Shown here: one piece after another, positions 8,275 through 17,035 of the stretch
How the letters are laid out: every line of letters starts with the position of its first letter
Numbering within the stretch: position 1 is the first letter of the stretch
Position numbers and translations under genes: made by a program
Source of the DNA: an uncultured Bacteroidota bacterium
Lineage (GTDB): Bacteria; Bacteroidota; Bacteroidia; Chitinophagales; Chitinophagaceae
Assembly: GCA_903835005.1 (NCBI GenBank)
Contig: CAILLK010000012.1
Location: 1 to 64,000 of the forward strand
Direction of reading: 5' to 3'
DNA: 64,000 nt
The notes under the pieces: generated by a model
What the model was told of the DNA's origin: nothing
The model's input: only the letters and a program-made list of their open reading frames with translations
Database searches by the model: none

Positions 8275-9558
8275 TTATTGATGACTTTTGTCATCAATAA
8301 TTATCGCCTGTTCAGCAATTTCCGGTTCTTTAAGCGCTGGTGCCGGTAACTGATGTGCTGGTGTATTGTATGAAAAATTCCCGCGCATTTTTTGCACCGG
8401 AGAAGGACTGTCCTCATTTTTCTCCTCTTCTTCCTGTATTGAAGAAGTGTCTTCAGCAGGTACAATAACAGCAATATGGTGAATTCTGCGGAAACTGTAA
8501 CTCGCTCCTATTGTAATGCCATATGAGTTACCTACTCCATGGCTTATTGTGTTGACCAATGGATCATACTGACCGAGCTTATTGGTCAGCTGGTAGCCTG
8601 AAAGTACATTATGATTGAAATTCTGCATCATGTAATAAACCCCTGCATTAACTGATATTGCATGACTCAAAACAACATTTACGGATGGCCTTATCAGGAA
8701 ACCTACAGAACCGGATATATCAGAAACAACCCCCTTTTTGTTGTCAGGCGACACGCCAAGGCCAACATTATAACCTTTAGCTTTCAGCGTGTTGAAATAA
8801 CTCTGAATACCTGTGGCAGAATTGCTGCTAAGGTACTGGCTCTTGGTCAGCAACAAATCGCCAGCAGCCGGTACTGCCGAATTATCATAAATTGGTACTA
8901 CACTGCCTTGTGGCCCGCTGTAATCATAAATAGCTTCGTAATCAAATGATGCGTTGGTCTTGTAATGGATGTTTTCCGAAATATTGAATAACAGGCCGGC
9001 ATCGGCATTAAAACCAATCCATTCTGTTATCTTAAACTTGTATTTGAAGAGCAGGGGAATATTAAAAGTATTGGTGGTCAGTTTTTCTTTTATCTGCCCG
9101 TCTGAAGTGAGCAGCTGCCTGAATACGTTATTGAAGTTATCTGTTGATTTGTACTCAATATGAAAATCATCAAGGGTTAGGTTACTGTTTTGCTGCGTGA
9201 ACATAAGTCCGGTACCCACGCCATATCTTCCGGCCAGGTCGGAATAATAGCCTATTTCAGCATCCATGCTATGCGAGAACCCATTACTGATTTTCAGCCC
9301 GCTTATTCGGGTATTCAGCGGGTCCGCGTAATTGGCTGCCGGATCTGAAGATGTAATTTTCTGGTTCACCATTCCGGCCATTGAATTAACATCAATGCAT
9401 ACCCGCGAAAAAAAACGGTTTCCATGAGCTATATCTACCACCGGAAAGCCATTGCTCTGAGGCACAAAATCATTTTCGGGAGTAATATTCTGTGCAAATG
9501 CCCCGGTCATCAGCAACAGGCCTGTTATTACTAAAATAGTCTGCTTCATCAATATCAT
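8275..9558 (-). CDS. Predicted outer-membrane beta-barrel protein
   Basis: The 427-residue protein has a signal peptide (about 1-23, ending GAFAQN) and alternating hydrophobic/aromatic strands between about residues 50 and 355, as in PorT-like or OmpA-like barrels. After the barrel comes an acidic, Pro-rich tail (about 365-427, including EEEEKNED), probably periplasmic. The start codon lies one base after the stop of the T9SS-secreted protein gene, with AGGA just inside the upstream gene, so the two are translationally coupled. The barrel may act as partner or anchor of the upstream secreted protein; that is inferred from position only. Confidence 0.72.
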   Translation of the reverse strand: MILMKQTILVITGLLLMTGAFAQNITPENDFVPQSNGFPVVDIAHGNRFFSRVCIDVNSMAGMVNQKITSSDPAANYADPLNTRISGLKISNGFSHSMDAEIGYYSDLAGRYGVGTGLMFTQQNSNLTLDDFHIEYKSTDNFNNVFRQLLTSDGQIKEKLTTNTFNIPLLFKYKFKITEWIGFNADAGLLFNISENIHYKTNASFDYEAIYDYSGPQGSVVPIYDNSAVPAAGDLLLTKSQYLSSNSATGIQSYFNTLKAKGYNVGLGVSPDNKKGVVSDISGSVGFLIRPSVNVVLSHAISVNAGVYYMMQNFNHNVLSGYQLTNKLGQYDPLVNTISHGVGNSYGITIGASYSFRRIHHIAVIVPAEDTSSIQEEEEKNEDSPSPVQKMRGNFSYNTPAHQLPAPALKEPEIAEQAIIIDDKSHQ

Positions 9559-9559
9559 T

Positions 9560-11341
9560 TTATTCCTGGTTTTTAATAAACCGGGAAGTTGAAATTTTTA
9601 CATTATTATTATAACGGCTCACCAGGTAACAACCAGGCGAGAGTCCGGAAATATCCAACTGTATAGTATTGCCATTAAGTGTTCTGGTTTGTAATACGTG
9701 GCCAGTAATATCTGTAAGTTCAATTTTTCCCTGAATACCTGCTTCGAATGGTGTTACTATATCTATACCGTTGGTAGCAGGGTTCGGGGTGATTTTCAGT
9801 TCCTGTACTGTATTTTCTGCAGGTGATTTTTTTGTTGAAAGCGGACCGTTAAAATAGGTCTTTTGCATGCAGCCGTTTTTTGTCGTGATTACCCAGTAAT
9901 ATTTACTGGTAAAATCAGGTGTATTATTGGCATAACTCTGGAAAGTTGCCCCGGGAATCAAGCTGGAATCCAGTGTCGAAGCATTGTCATATCCCCAATG
10001 GTAAGTATCCTGCGTGTTATCCTGAAATATAAAATAGAAGTTGTAGTAAATCACGTTATAGGTTGCCGAAATATCACTGCTGACAGTTACTGAATAAGTA
10101 CTTGTGCCCGCACACGGATTACCTGTTCCTGTAGACAAGGTTACAGTTGCAATACCTGCATCAGGGAAGTTAACCAGGCAATACTGGCTTGTGCTGCCTG
10201 TTTGCCAGATTACTGCATTCTGAGCACTCCAGGTGTAGGTTGACCCTGCTGCGGGTGTATTTGCTGCACCAAAATTCTGATATTGAGTACCTGAGCAGAG
10301 ACCGGCCGGAGATGCTGTAGTTATAAGGGCTGCTGCAGGTTCTGGATACACAGTTACTGCCAGGTTACGGACTGAAGAACAGCCACCTGCTGCGAGCATA
10401 AATGTATATACTGCAGTCAGTGGTCCCGATGTGGTGTTGCCCAGAGTCTCACTGATATCGGCTGTTCCAGACGATGTTGATGCAGGAGTAATACCAGATA
10501 CTACAGCCCGGCTCCAGGACCATGTTATTCCGGATGTAGGGCTCGTTGGTACATAATTAAACGTGCTTCCGGAGCAAAGTGTATCATTAAGAGAACCAGA
10601 TAATCTCGGGGTAGGGTGCACGGTTACAGCTACGTCAGATGTACTGCTGCAACCGTTGGCCGTAGTGGTGAAAATATAGGTTGTTGATACATCGCTGTTG
10701 GTTACATTACTAAGGGTTTCATTCGGGTTCCCGGTGCCACTGGCAGTAGGGTTAGAAATGCCCGGCGCAAATGCCCTGTGCCAGTTAAATATTGCCCCGC
10801 TAATGCTGCTGGTGGGCGTATAAGTGAAAACGGAACCATCGCAGATTGCAGGTGGTGTAAGCGTACTGCTTAAGGCTGGTACAGGATTAATAGTTACAAC
10901 TATTTTTGTATTGGCAGTGGCCAATCCGTCCGTAACCAGTATGTTGAAGGAGTCTAATCCTGAATAACCAGATGCCGGTGTATAATCAAGACCTGATGGT
11001 GTCAGTGAGCCACCTGTAGAAGTGCCTGAAACAGGGAAACCGCTCAGCGTTCCATGTCCGGGTCCCGAAATCACTGTCCATGTTTCTGTTTGTCCGAAAT
11101 CAGAATCTATGATAGATAACTCACTGTAAATAGCTGTAGCTGCCGAGTTCTCACAAACTGCTAAACTTTGTACCGCTCCGCCTATAAATGAGGGTGGAAA
11201 ATCAACTCCGGGGTTTGCGATAGCTGGAGTATATAACATAACTATACAACAGATAAACAACACCTGCATTGAATAAATACATGTTGAATTCCTGCTTTTA
11301 AAGTCAGTTTTTAAGAATAACACTCCTTCCCTCCTATACAT
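9560..11341 (-). CDS. T9SS-exported multidomain protein with PKD-like repeats
   Basis: A 593-residue exported protein. A hydrophobic signal segment (about 25-42) follows a basic N-terminus. A cadherin-like or Ig-like stretch lies at about 50-130. Two homologous PKD-like repeats follow, beginning AICDGSVFTYTPTS and TLCSGSTFNYVPTS, each with GCSS near its end. A further repeat-like region lies at about 335-420. The final 75 residues (LKITPNPATNG... to SRFIKNQE) are a type A T9SS sorting domain, so the protein is sent to the cell surface. A shorter ATG start at 11269 exists but would lose the positive residues before the hydrophobic core. Role unknown; adhesin-like. Confidence 0.8.
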   Translation of the reverse strand: MYRREGVLFLKTDFKSRNSTCIYSMQVLFICCIVMLYTPAIANPGVDFPPSFIGGAVQSLAVCENSAATAIYSELSIIDSDFGQTETWTVISGPGHGTLSGFPVSGTSTGGSLTPSGLDYTPASGYSGLDSFNILVTDGLATANTKIVVTINPVPALSSTLTPPAICDGSVFTYTPTSSISGAIFNWHRAFAPGISNPTASGTGNPNETLSNVTNSDVSTTYIFTTTANGCSSTSDVAVTVHPTPRLSGSLNDTLCSGSTFNYVPTSPTSGITWSWSRAVVSGITPASTSSGTADISETLGNTTSGPLTAVYTFMLAAGGCSSVRNLAVTVYPEPAAALITTASPAGLCSGTQYQNFGAANTPAAGSTYTWSAQNAVIWQTGSTSQYCLVNFPDAGIATVTLSTGTGNPCAGTSTYSVTVSSDISATYNVIYYNFYFIFQDNTQDTYHWGYDNASTLDSSLIPGATFQSYANNTPDFTSKYYWVITTKNGCMQKTYFNGPLSTKKSPAENTVQELKITPNPATNGIDIVTPFEAGIQGKIELTDITGHVLQTRTLNGNTIQLDISGLSPGCYLVSRYNNNVKISTSRFIKNQE

Positions 11342-11461
11342 AGGTAGCCAAATAATTCCGAAAAATACACAAAAATCCGCATAACAGAAAAGAAATGGAG
11401 AATTATAAGTTCAAACCATTTACAATGATTATTTTATCAGGCAACATTCAATTGTTCAAAT

Positions 11462-11469
11462 TAACTTTG
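11462..11469 (+). promoter_or_regulatory. -7 promoter box of the VF530-type gene
   Basis: TAACTTTG is a perfect TAnnTTTG match ending five bases before the ATG at 11475. A transcript from here would have almost no leader. Confidence 0.5.
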
Positions 11470-11474
11470 CTGAA

Positions 11475-11696
11475 ATGGACTTACCACAACCCAAAAATCC
11501 CCTGCACGGACTTACATTGGAGATGATCCTGAATCATCTTGTAGATCATTATGGCTGGGAAGGGCTGAATGAACGAATACATATTAATTGTTTTTTCGAA
11601 AACCCCAGTATAAAATCAAGTCTTAAATTTTTAAGGGCTACACCGTGGGCCCGCAAGAAAGTTGAAAATCTTTTTCTGGAATCTCTTCGTAAATAA
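11475..11696 (+). CDS. VF530 family (DUF2132) DNA-binding protein
   Basis: This 73-residue protein matches the VF530 family over its whole length: [38 protein letters not shown] and TPWARKKVE. The family fold is a small helical domain shown to bind DNA in Vibrio fischeri; its cellular role is not established. The gene is monocistronic, divergent from the T9SS-protein gene, with a promoter box immediately upstream. Confidence 0.9.
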   Translation: MDLPQPKNPLHGLTLEMILNHLVDHYGWEGLNERIHINCFFENPSIKSSLKFLRATPWARKKVENLFLESLRK

Positions 11697-11787
11697 AAGA
11701 TGTTAAAATCCTCAGGTTTTTCGATTTTTAATAGTTATCGAAAATTTCTGGCACGGATTTTGTATTAATCTTTTAAAACCAATTTTT

Positions 11788-11976
11788 ATGAAAAGCAGAA
11801 ACGTAATTTATTTCAGCAAAAACAAAGCGCTGAAAATCCTTGAGCGCCCGATTGACTTTGACCTTCAGACTTTGCTGAGTGCAACCTTTGCAATTTCGCG
11901 CAACCATGTAGTTAAAAACCATATACAGAATACACTTATGGGGCTTTCAGTACCTGAATACAGACTTACTGCTTAG
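11788..11976 (+). CDS. Small hypothetical protein (62 aa)
   Basis: The frame starts MKSRNVIYFSKNKALKIL and is rich in Lys and Ile with no signal peptide or membrane segment. It resembles no family I know. It follows the VF530-type gene by 91 bases on the same strand and has plausible coding composition, but at this length chance cannot be excluded. Confidence 0.4.
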   Translation: MKSRNVIYFSKNKALKILERPIDFDLQTLLSATFAISRNHVVKNHIQNTLMGLSVPEYRLTA

Positions 11977-12406
11977 CAGAATGCTTCTATCAATAAACAG
12001 GTTGTTTTAAGATTTTTTCAGATGTTGAGAAATCTTATCCTGATGTTTTTCCCAGTTAATTCGCTTATAATAACTAATCGATTTTGCTGGTAAACATATT
12101 TTAAAGTACTTTTTTCAGGTAAAATCCGGTTTAATACCTTTCATAAATTTTATTCTGCTTTTTGATTTTCTATTAATAGGGATCATTTCTATTTTATGGA
12201 AAAACACAGATTTGGGTAATTTTATTAAACTGCTTTGGAGAAATTATTCCTCAATTATATTTTGGACTGGAAATAGTTCAGCCTTGTTCGTTGTATCCAT
12301 TGTCCGAAGAATCTTAATGATTGTTAATGGTAGTATTTACTAAAGTATATGCTGCCTGTTCAAAATCATTCCTGTCACCAGGAATATAAAATAAACTTTC
12401 AATTAA
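11977..12406. other. AT-rich intergenic region without a gene
   Basis: No frame here looks coding. One hairpin is visible: ATTCCTG (12368-12374) with CAGGAAT (12379-12385) around a TCAC loop. It lies beyond the terminator of the ArsR-type gene, when read on the minus strand, and may be a second transcription barrier. Confidence 0.5.
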
Positions 12407-12437
12407 TAATAATGCCCCGCAAAGCGGGGCATTATTA
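12407..12437 (-). terminator. Strong hairpin terminator of the ArsR-type gene
   Basis: TAATAATGCCCCGC (12407-12420) and GCGGGGCATTATTA (12424-12437) form a perfect 14-bp stem with a 3-base loop. It starts 24 bases past the stop of the minus-strand gene. The AT-rich outer stem gives it the shape of a bidirectional terminator. Confidence 0.8.
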
Positions 12438-12461
12438 CAATGTCTTAAAGAGAACTGCAAA

Positions 12462-12830
12462 TTAAGCGTTAGACTCCTCAGAATGAACCAGCTCATTAAC
12501 GAACTTAGCAACTGCAGCAATACGTGCATGATTCAAAGCATAATGGATAAACTTGCCATCACGCTCAGTGATCACAATGTTTGCACGGCGCAGAATAGCG
12601 AGATGCTGTGAAGCAACAGACTGCTCTAAACGCAACTTAACATAAATGTCAGTAACATTCATACGCTTGTTTTCTTCCAGCAACTTCACGATCTGCTGAC
12701 GCAGTTTGTGGTTAATTGCCCTCAATGTCATAGCTGCATTTTTTACAGCTACGTAGTCTAACTTGATGTGCTCGTTAGAACCTTCGCTTTTCCGAATTAC
12801 CAGAGTGTTTGCTGATACCGTCGTTTCCAT
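12462..12830 (-). CDS. ArsR-family winged-helix transcriptional regulator
   Basis: A 122-residue protein with the ArsR/SmtB fold from about residue 28: LRAINHKLRQQIVKLLEENKR, the recognition-helix region EQSVASQHLAILRRANIV, and a wing RDGKFIHYALN. It contains no cysteine, so the classical thiol metal site of ArsR is absent and the signal is unknown. It is transcribed alone, with a strong terminator after it and a 186-base AT-rich spacer before it that presumably carries its promoter. Confidence 0.85.
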   Translation of the reverse strand: METTVSANTLVIRKSEGSNEHIKLDYVAVKNAAMTLRAINHKLRQQIVKLLEENKRMNVTDIYVKLRLEQSVASQHLAILRRANIVITERDGKFIHYALNHARIAAVAKFVNELVHSEESNA

Positions 12831-13016
12831 TAATTGAAATTTAATTGATTAAAAAGAATTAATTTTTTACTTTCCCACTCATATAATCTATAAATGAGAG
12901 TGCAAACATACTCAATTAAACCGATATGAACCAACTAATATTCAAAAAAAAAGTTAACGCTGCGTTAAAGTGTAAAAAATGAAATGAAATTATCGCTGTA
13001 AAATGCTTGTGTTCAA

Positions 13017-13688
13017 TTACTTATGGGTATAAACTTGTTTTAGATAAAAAGGTTCGGATGTGGATAAAATTTCAATGTCATGACATTTAAAACGGTTGAA
13101 AGAATAATTTGCCCAATATTTTAAATCTATATGCACATCTGTTTCTACTTTTATTATTTTATGGCTTTTTAATGTTTCAGGTAAAGTCTCTGAATCAATT
13201 GTAAGAAATATTTCTTTCGTTGTATCGGTTATTGCTATTAATTGTTCTTCACTTACATGTCGGGGTTCCAGCGTACATTTAAAATCAAAATCAAAAACAG
13301 CAATGAAATATTCTTTGGCCCGAGCTGTCAGAACAGTAATATACTCTTCAAATTTAACCAGGTGTCTATTGAACGACTGGTATGACAGCAGCGCAAGTTT
13401 ATTATCAAGAATCAATGGTTTATCCAAGGCATAACACAGGCCTTTTGCTGTTGCAAGGCCTATTCTTAATCCTGTATAAGAACCAGGGCCGCCGCATGTA
13501 GCAATAGCAGATATATCTGTAAATTGAATTTTCGCTTCATCTATAAGTGCTTCAATTAAAATATTTATCGAACTGGCATGATTTCGGGCTTCATTATTAA
13601 TCTTGTTGTATAAGATAATACCATTACAACTAAGCGCTACAATTGCGTTGCCTGCTGAGGTGTCGATATGTAGAATGTATTGCTTCAT
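13017..13688 (-). CDS. tsaB: tRNA threonylcarbamoyladenosine biosynthesis protein TsaB
   Basis: The 223-residue protein begins with ILHIDTSAGNAIVAL and carries CGGPGSYTGLRIGLATAKGL, both diagnostic for TsaB of the ASKHA fold. TsaB is the non-catalytic partner of TsaD in making t6A at position 37 of ANN-decoding tRNAs in the cytoplasm. The C-terminal half is diverged and shorter in motifs, as is usual. It is a single gene, divergent from the RidA gene, with a -7 box only seven bases before its ATG. Confidence 0.92.
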   Translation of the reverse strand: MKQYILHIDTSAGNAIVALSCNGIILYNKINNEARNHASSINILIEALIDEAKIQFTDISAIATCGGPGSYTGLRIGLATAKGLCYALDKPLILDNKLALLSYQSFNRHLVKFEEYITVLTARAKEYFIAVFDFDFKCTLEPRHVSEEQLIAITDTTKEIFLTIDSETLPETLKSHKIIKVETDVHIDLKYWANYSFNRFKCHDIEILSTSEPFYLKQVYTHK

Positions 13689-13695
13689 TATGCGG

Positions 13696-13703
13696 CAAAT
13701 GTA
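13696..13703 (-). promoter_or_regulatory. -7 promoter box of tsaB
   Basis: On the minus strand TACATTTG matches TAnnTTTG perfectly and ends seven bases before the tsaB ATG, implying a leaderless or near-leaderless message. Confidence 0.5.
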
Positions 13704-13780
13704 CAGAAAACGAGTCCGAGTATCAGGACCATTTTAGCGAGTCGCTGGTAAATATGGATGGTAAAGTTTCAATTCTGTTT

Positions 13781-13813
13781 TTTGATTAAATCATTCCCTT
13801 TTTATTATCTTTA
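13781..13813 (+). promoter_or_regulatory. Promoter of the RidA-family gene
   Basis: TTTG at 13781-13784 (-33) and TATCTTTA at 13806-13813 (-7, seven of eight bases) are 21 bases apart, the normal Bacteroidota spacing. The -7 box ends five bases before the ATG. Confidence 0.5.
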
Positions 13814-13818
13814 CAACT

Positions 13819-14199
13819 ATGGAAAGAACAATTATTTACACCCCGGATGCGCCGAAACCAATCGGCCCATATAGTCAGGCAATACAGTATGGCGATCTTT
13901 TATACATTTCTGGTCAGATACCTATTAACCCGGCTACAGGCGAGGTTGTAAAAGAATCTCTTACATTGGAAACCCGACAGGTTATGAATAATCTTAAGGC
14001 CATTTTGCATGAAGCAGGCATGGATTTTGGCCATGTGATAAAAACTACTATTTTCCTGATGGATATGACGAAATTTCCGGAAGTAAATACAGAATATGCC
14101 CTATATTTTGAGAAAGACCCTCCTGCAAGAGAGACAGTTCAGGTTGCCGGACTCCCATTGAAAGTTAATGTGGAAATAAGCATGATAGCAGGGAAATAA
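13819..14199 (+). CDS. ridA: RidA family reactive intermediate deaminase
   Basis: The 126-residue protein matches RidA/YjgF/YER057c throughout: APKPIGPYSQA, YISGQIP, the helix RQVMNNLKAIL and the C-terminal PPARETVQVAGLP. R104 and E119 correspond to the substrate-binding Arg and catalytic-site Glu of RidA. RidA hydrolyses reactive enamine/imine products of PLP enzymes such as 2-aminoacrylate and thereby protects PLP enzymes. It is cytoplasmic, a homotrimer in characterised members. It stands alone between tsaB and the toxin-antitoxin operon. Confidence 0.94.
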   Translation: MERTIIYTPDAPKPIGPYSQAIQYGDLLYISGQIPINPATGEVVKESLTLETRQVMNNLKAILHEAGMDFGHVIKTTIFLMDMTKFPEVNTEYALYFEKDPPARETVQVAGLPLKVNVEISMIAGK

Positions 14200-14224
14200 A
14201 TTTTATTATCCGGAAAAATGTCTG

Positions 14225-14232
14225 TAACTTTG
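14225..14232 (+). promoter_or_regulatory. -7 promoter box of the RES-Xre operon
   Basis: TAACTTTG, a perfect TAnnTTTG match, lies 16 bases before the antitoxin ATG at 14249. Its position suits autoregulation by the antitoxin, although I see no obvious operator dyad. Confidence 0.45.
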
Positions 14233-14248
14233 GGACAAATTACCGGTT

Positions 14249-14797
14249 ATGAAAAAGCCAGCTTCTGTAAAAACAAAAAAAATAAACGATTACAAGATTG
14301 ATGATATGAGTCAAAGTATTGTTTCCGAGCCATATGAATCCTATGGCAGCTACCTACAAGATCCCATAGCTAAACGTACTATCGGCCTTATGGGTATGCA
14401 GGGTAAGCATGACTTTGCACAAATAAAAAATGATAATGACTTCATAAATATCATCAGAAATGGAATTCCTAAACAGGCAATGACCCACTTAATGGATATC
14501 GCTGATATCAGCCTTGTGGAGATGGCTGGTATTATGCACACTACTGACCGCACCTTGAGAAGATATACTCCGACACAAAAATTACCATTAGATCAATCTG
14601 AAGGTATTGTTGCAATGGCAATGCTCTACAGCCGTGGTGAGGCCGTGTTTGGCTCAATGGATGAATTCAGAGAATGGATGAACACTAAACTTCAGCCTTT
14701 TGGCAATAAAAAACCCAAAGAATTTCTTGATACATCTCTTGGCATTGGTATGATAATGGATGAATTGGGAAGGATTCAGCATGGAATTTTTGTATAA
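14249..14797 (+). CDS. Antitoxin of a RES-Xre (MbcA/ParS-type, DUF2384) toxin-antitoxin system
   Basis: A 182-residue protein with an Xre-type helix-turn-helix in the middle (about 85-125, including MAGIMHTTDRTLRRY) and a C-terminal toxin-binding DUF2384 domain (about 125-182: AMLYSRGEAVFGS, FREWMNTKLQPFG, KEFLDTSLGIGMIMDELGRI). The first 40 residues look disordered. Known antitoxins of this type neutralise the RES toxin by covering its active site and repress their own promoter. Its stop codon overlaps the toxin ATG by one base (TAATG), indicating coupled translation. Confidence 0.9.
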   Translation: MKKPASVKTKKINDYKIDDMSQSIVSEPYESYGSYLQDPIAKRTIGLMGMQGKHDFAQIKNDNDFINIIRNGIPKQAMTHLMDIADISLVEMAGIMHTTDRTLRRYTPTQKLPLDQSEGIVAMAMLYSRGEAVFGSMDEFREWMNTKLQPFGNKKPKEFLDTSLGIGMIMDELGRIQHGIFV

Positions 14798-15264
14798 TGA
14801 TTGTTTACCGAATCAGTGATTGCAATTACGTAAAAGACTTGTCTGGAAAGGGTTCTTCATTATATGGCGGTCGCTGGAACAGCAAGGATATCTATGCGGT
14901 ATATACTGCGCAGAGCCGATCTCTTGCTTTACTTGAGGTGGTTGTTCACGTTGGTAAAGTGCCAAAAGAAGGTTATTGTATTGCTACAATTGAAATCCCA
15001 GACCATAGTATTCAGCGCATACCATTAGAGACATTGCCTCCTGGCTGGCATTCAAACCCTCCTCCGAATTATCTCAAGACTTTAGGCGATAATTTTATAA
15101 AATCAAATAAACACCTTGTTCTTGAGATACCATCAGTACTGATGATGGAAGAGCATAGTTACATGCTCAATCCCGCACATCATTTATTCAACAAGGTGAG
15201 AATAATATCTGAAAGACCGCTCCGGATAGATGAAAGACTTTTTCCAAAACCAGTAAATGAGTAA
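14797..15264 (+). CDS. RES-domain toxin (NAD+-degrading family)
   Basis: The 155-residue protein carries the RES domain over most of its length: VYRISD, the conserved GGRWN (R26), Y36 in VYTAQS, E47 in LALLEVVVH and the late motif LEIPSVL...EHSYMLNPAH. RES toxins such as MbcT and those of the Res-Xre family deplete NAD+, stopping growth. The paired antitoxin gene overlaps it upstream, which fixes the identity of the module. It converges on glnS with only two bases between stop codons. Confidence 0.9.
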   Translation: MIVYRISDCNYVKDLSGKGSSLYGGRWNSKDIYAVYTAQSRSLALLEVVVHVGKVPKEGYCIATIEIPDHSIQRIPLETLPPGWHSNPPPNYLKTLGDNFIKSNKHLVLEIPSVLMMEEHSYMLNPAHHLFNKVRIISERPLRIDERLFPKPVNE

Positions 15265-15266
15265 TA

Positions 15267-16934
15267 TCAGGCTTTTCTGACTTCTTTCGCCCAGGCGTCC
15301 TTCAACGTGACGGTCCGGTTAAAAATCAGCCTGCCGGCAGTGCTTTCTGTGTCAGCACAGAAATATCCTTTCCTCATAAATTGAACTCTTTCTCCGGGTT
15401 TAGCTTTTGCAAGTTCAGGCTCAATATATACAGATGGCAGAATATTCATTGAATCCGGATTGATATAATCTTTGAAATTACCTTCTTCATTCGATGGATC
15501 TTCTACTCTGAACAAACGGTCATACATCCTTACTTCGGCTGTCTCAGCATGTTTAACACTAACCCAATGTATGGTACCTTTTACACTCAGTCCGCTGGTA
15601 TCATTTCCACTTTTACTTTCAGGCAGGTAGCTGCAATATATTTCTGTTATGTTGCCATGTGCATCTTTACCGCAACCTTCACATCTGACAATATAGGCGC
15701 TTTTTAGCCTTACATTGTTGCCTGGTGCAAGCCGGAAGAATTTTTTTGGCGGGTTTTCCATAAAATCTTCCCGCTCTATCCATAATTCCCGGCTGAAGGG
15801 TACTGGCCTGGTTCCTCCGTTCGGGTCTTCAGGATTATTCTCAGCTTCGAAAATCTCTTCCTGACCTTCAGGGTAATTGGTAATGATAAGCTTTACCGGA
15901 TCCAATACTGCCATAACCCTGTTTGTTGTTTTGTTCAGTTGCTCTCTGACACAGAATTCGAGCATACTGATATCAACTATATTCTCCCTCTTAGCTATGC
16001 CAATGGTATCGCTAAACTGGCGGATGGCTTCAGCCGGATAACCCCGCCGGCGCATGCCACTAATGGTAGGCATCCTTGGGTCGTCCCAGCCTGCGACATG
16101 GTGTTCATTTACCAGTTGCAGCAACTTGCGCTTACTCATCACTGTGTAAGTAAGGTTGCGGCGCGCGAATTCATACTGGTGCGATGGAAAAATACCCAAC
16201 TGCTCAATAAACCAATTGTAAAGCGGGCGGTGATGAATAAATTCAAGAGTGCAAATAGAATGGGTAATTTCTTCTATACTGTCGCTCTGGCCGTGTGCAA
16301 AATCATACATCGGATATATGCACCAAATATTGCCAGTACGGTGGTGATGCTCGTGTTTGATCCGGTACATTAAGGGATCGCGCATCAGCAGGTTGGGGTG
16401 TGCCATATCAATTTTTGCCCGGAGGGTCTTTTCCCCATCTTTGTAAATCCCTTCCTTCATTTCACTAAATAGTCTGATGTTCTCATCAATGCTGCGGTTC
16501 CGGAACGGACTATCTGAACCCGGAGTAATTGTTGAACCCTTGGTTGTTGCTATCTCTTCGGCAGAAAGATCATCTACATATGCCAATCCTTTTTTGATCA
16601 ATGTAACCGCAAAATCATACAGTTTCTGGAAATAATCTGAGGCATAAAATTCACTGTCCCACTGGAATCCAAGCCATTTAATATCATTCTTAATGTTCTC
16701 CACATATTCTGTCTCCTCTGTTACCGGGTTTGTGTCATCGAACCTGAGGTTGCATTTTCCATTGTAACGTTTAGCCAGCCCGAAATTAAGGCATATTGAT
16801 GTTGCATGCCCGATATGCAGATAGCCGTTAGGCTCAGGAGGGAAACGGGTATGCACTCGCCCGTTATTTGTTCCATCTGCTATATCCTGTTCAATAATTT
16901 CTTCCAGAAAATTCAATGATTTTTCTTCGCTCAT
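15267..16934 (-). CDS. glnS: Glutamine--tRNA ligase
   Basis: The 555-residue enzyme charges tRNA-Gln in the cytoplasm. It has the class I signature HIGH at residues 40-43 within [18 protein letters not shown] shortly after, and the KMSKS-equivalent VMSKRK near residue 265. Length and the C-terminal anticodon-binding beta-barrels match the E. coli enzyme. A direct GlnRS means the organism need not make Gln-tRNA solely through the amidotransferase route. The ATG is preceded by a -7 box at 16952-16959. Confidence 0.96.
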   Translation of the reverse strand: MSEEKSLNFLEEIIEQDIADGTNNGRVHTRFPPEPNGYLHIGHATSICLNFGLAKRYNGKCNLRFDDTNPVTEETEYVENIKNDIKWLGFQWDSEFYASDYFQKLYDFAVTLIKKGLAYVDDLSAEEIATTKGSTITPGSDSPFRNRSIDENIRLFSEMKEGIYKDGEKTLRAKIDMAHPNLLMRDPLMYRIKHEHHHRTGNIWCIYPMYDFAHGQSDSIEEITHSICTLEFIHHRPLYNWFIEQLGIFPSHQYEFARRNLTYTVMSKRKLLQLVNEHHVAGWDDPRMPTISGMRRRGYPAEAIRQFSDTIGIAKRENIVDISMLEFCVREQLNKTTNRVMAVLDPVKLIITNYPEGQEEIFEAENNPEDPNGGTRPVPFSRELWIEREDFMENPPKKFFRLAPGNNVRLKSAYIVRCEGCGKDAHGNITEIYCSYLPESKSGNDTSGLSVKGTIHWVSVKHAETAEVRMYDRLFRVEDPSNEEGNFKDYINPDSMNILPSVYIEPELAKAKPGERVQFMRKGYFCADTESTAGRLIFNRTVTLKDAWAKEVRKA

Positions 16935-16951
16935 CTTAAATGGTTATTATG

Positions 16952-16959
16952 CAAAGGTA
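16952..16959 (-). promoter_or_regulatory. -7 promoter box of glnS
   Basis: On the minus strand TACCTTTG is a perfect TAnnTTTG match, 17 bases before the glnS ATG. Confidence 0.5.
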
Positions 16960-17035
16960 AGCAGTATCGTTACTAATAAAAACGTTACTCAGTGTGAGGT
17001 CAAAAACATAAAGATGCCTACAGCCGGATTTTGTT

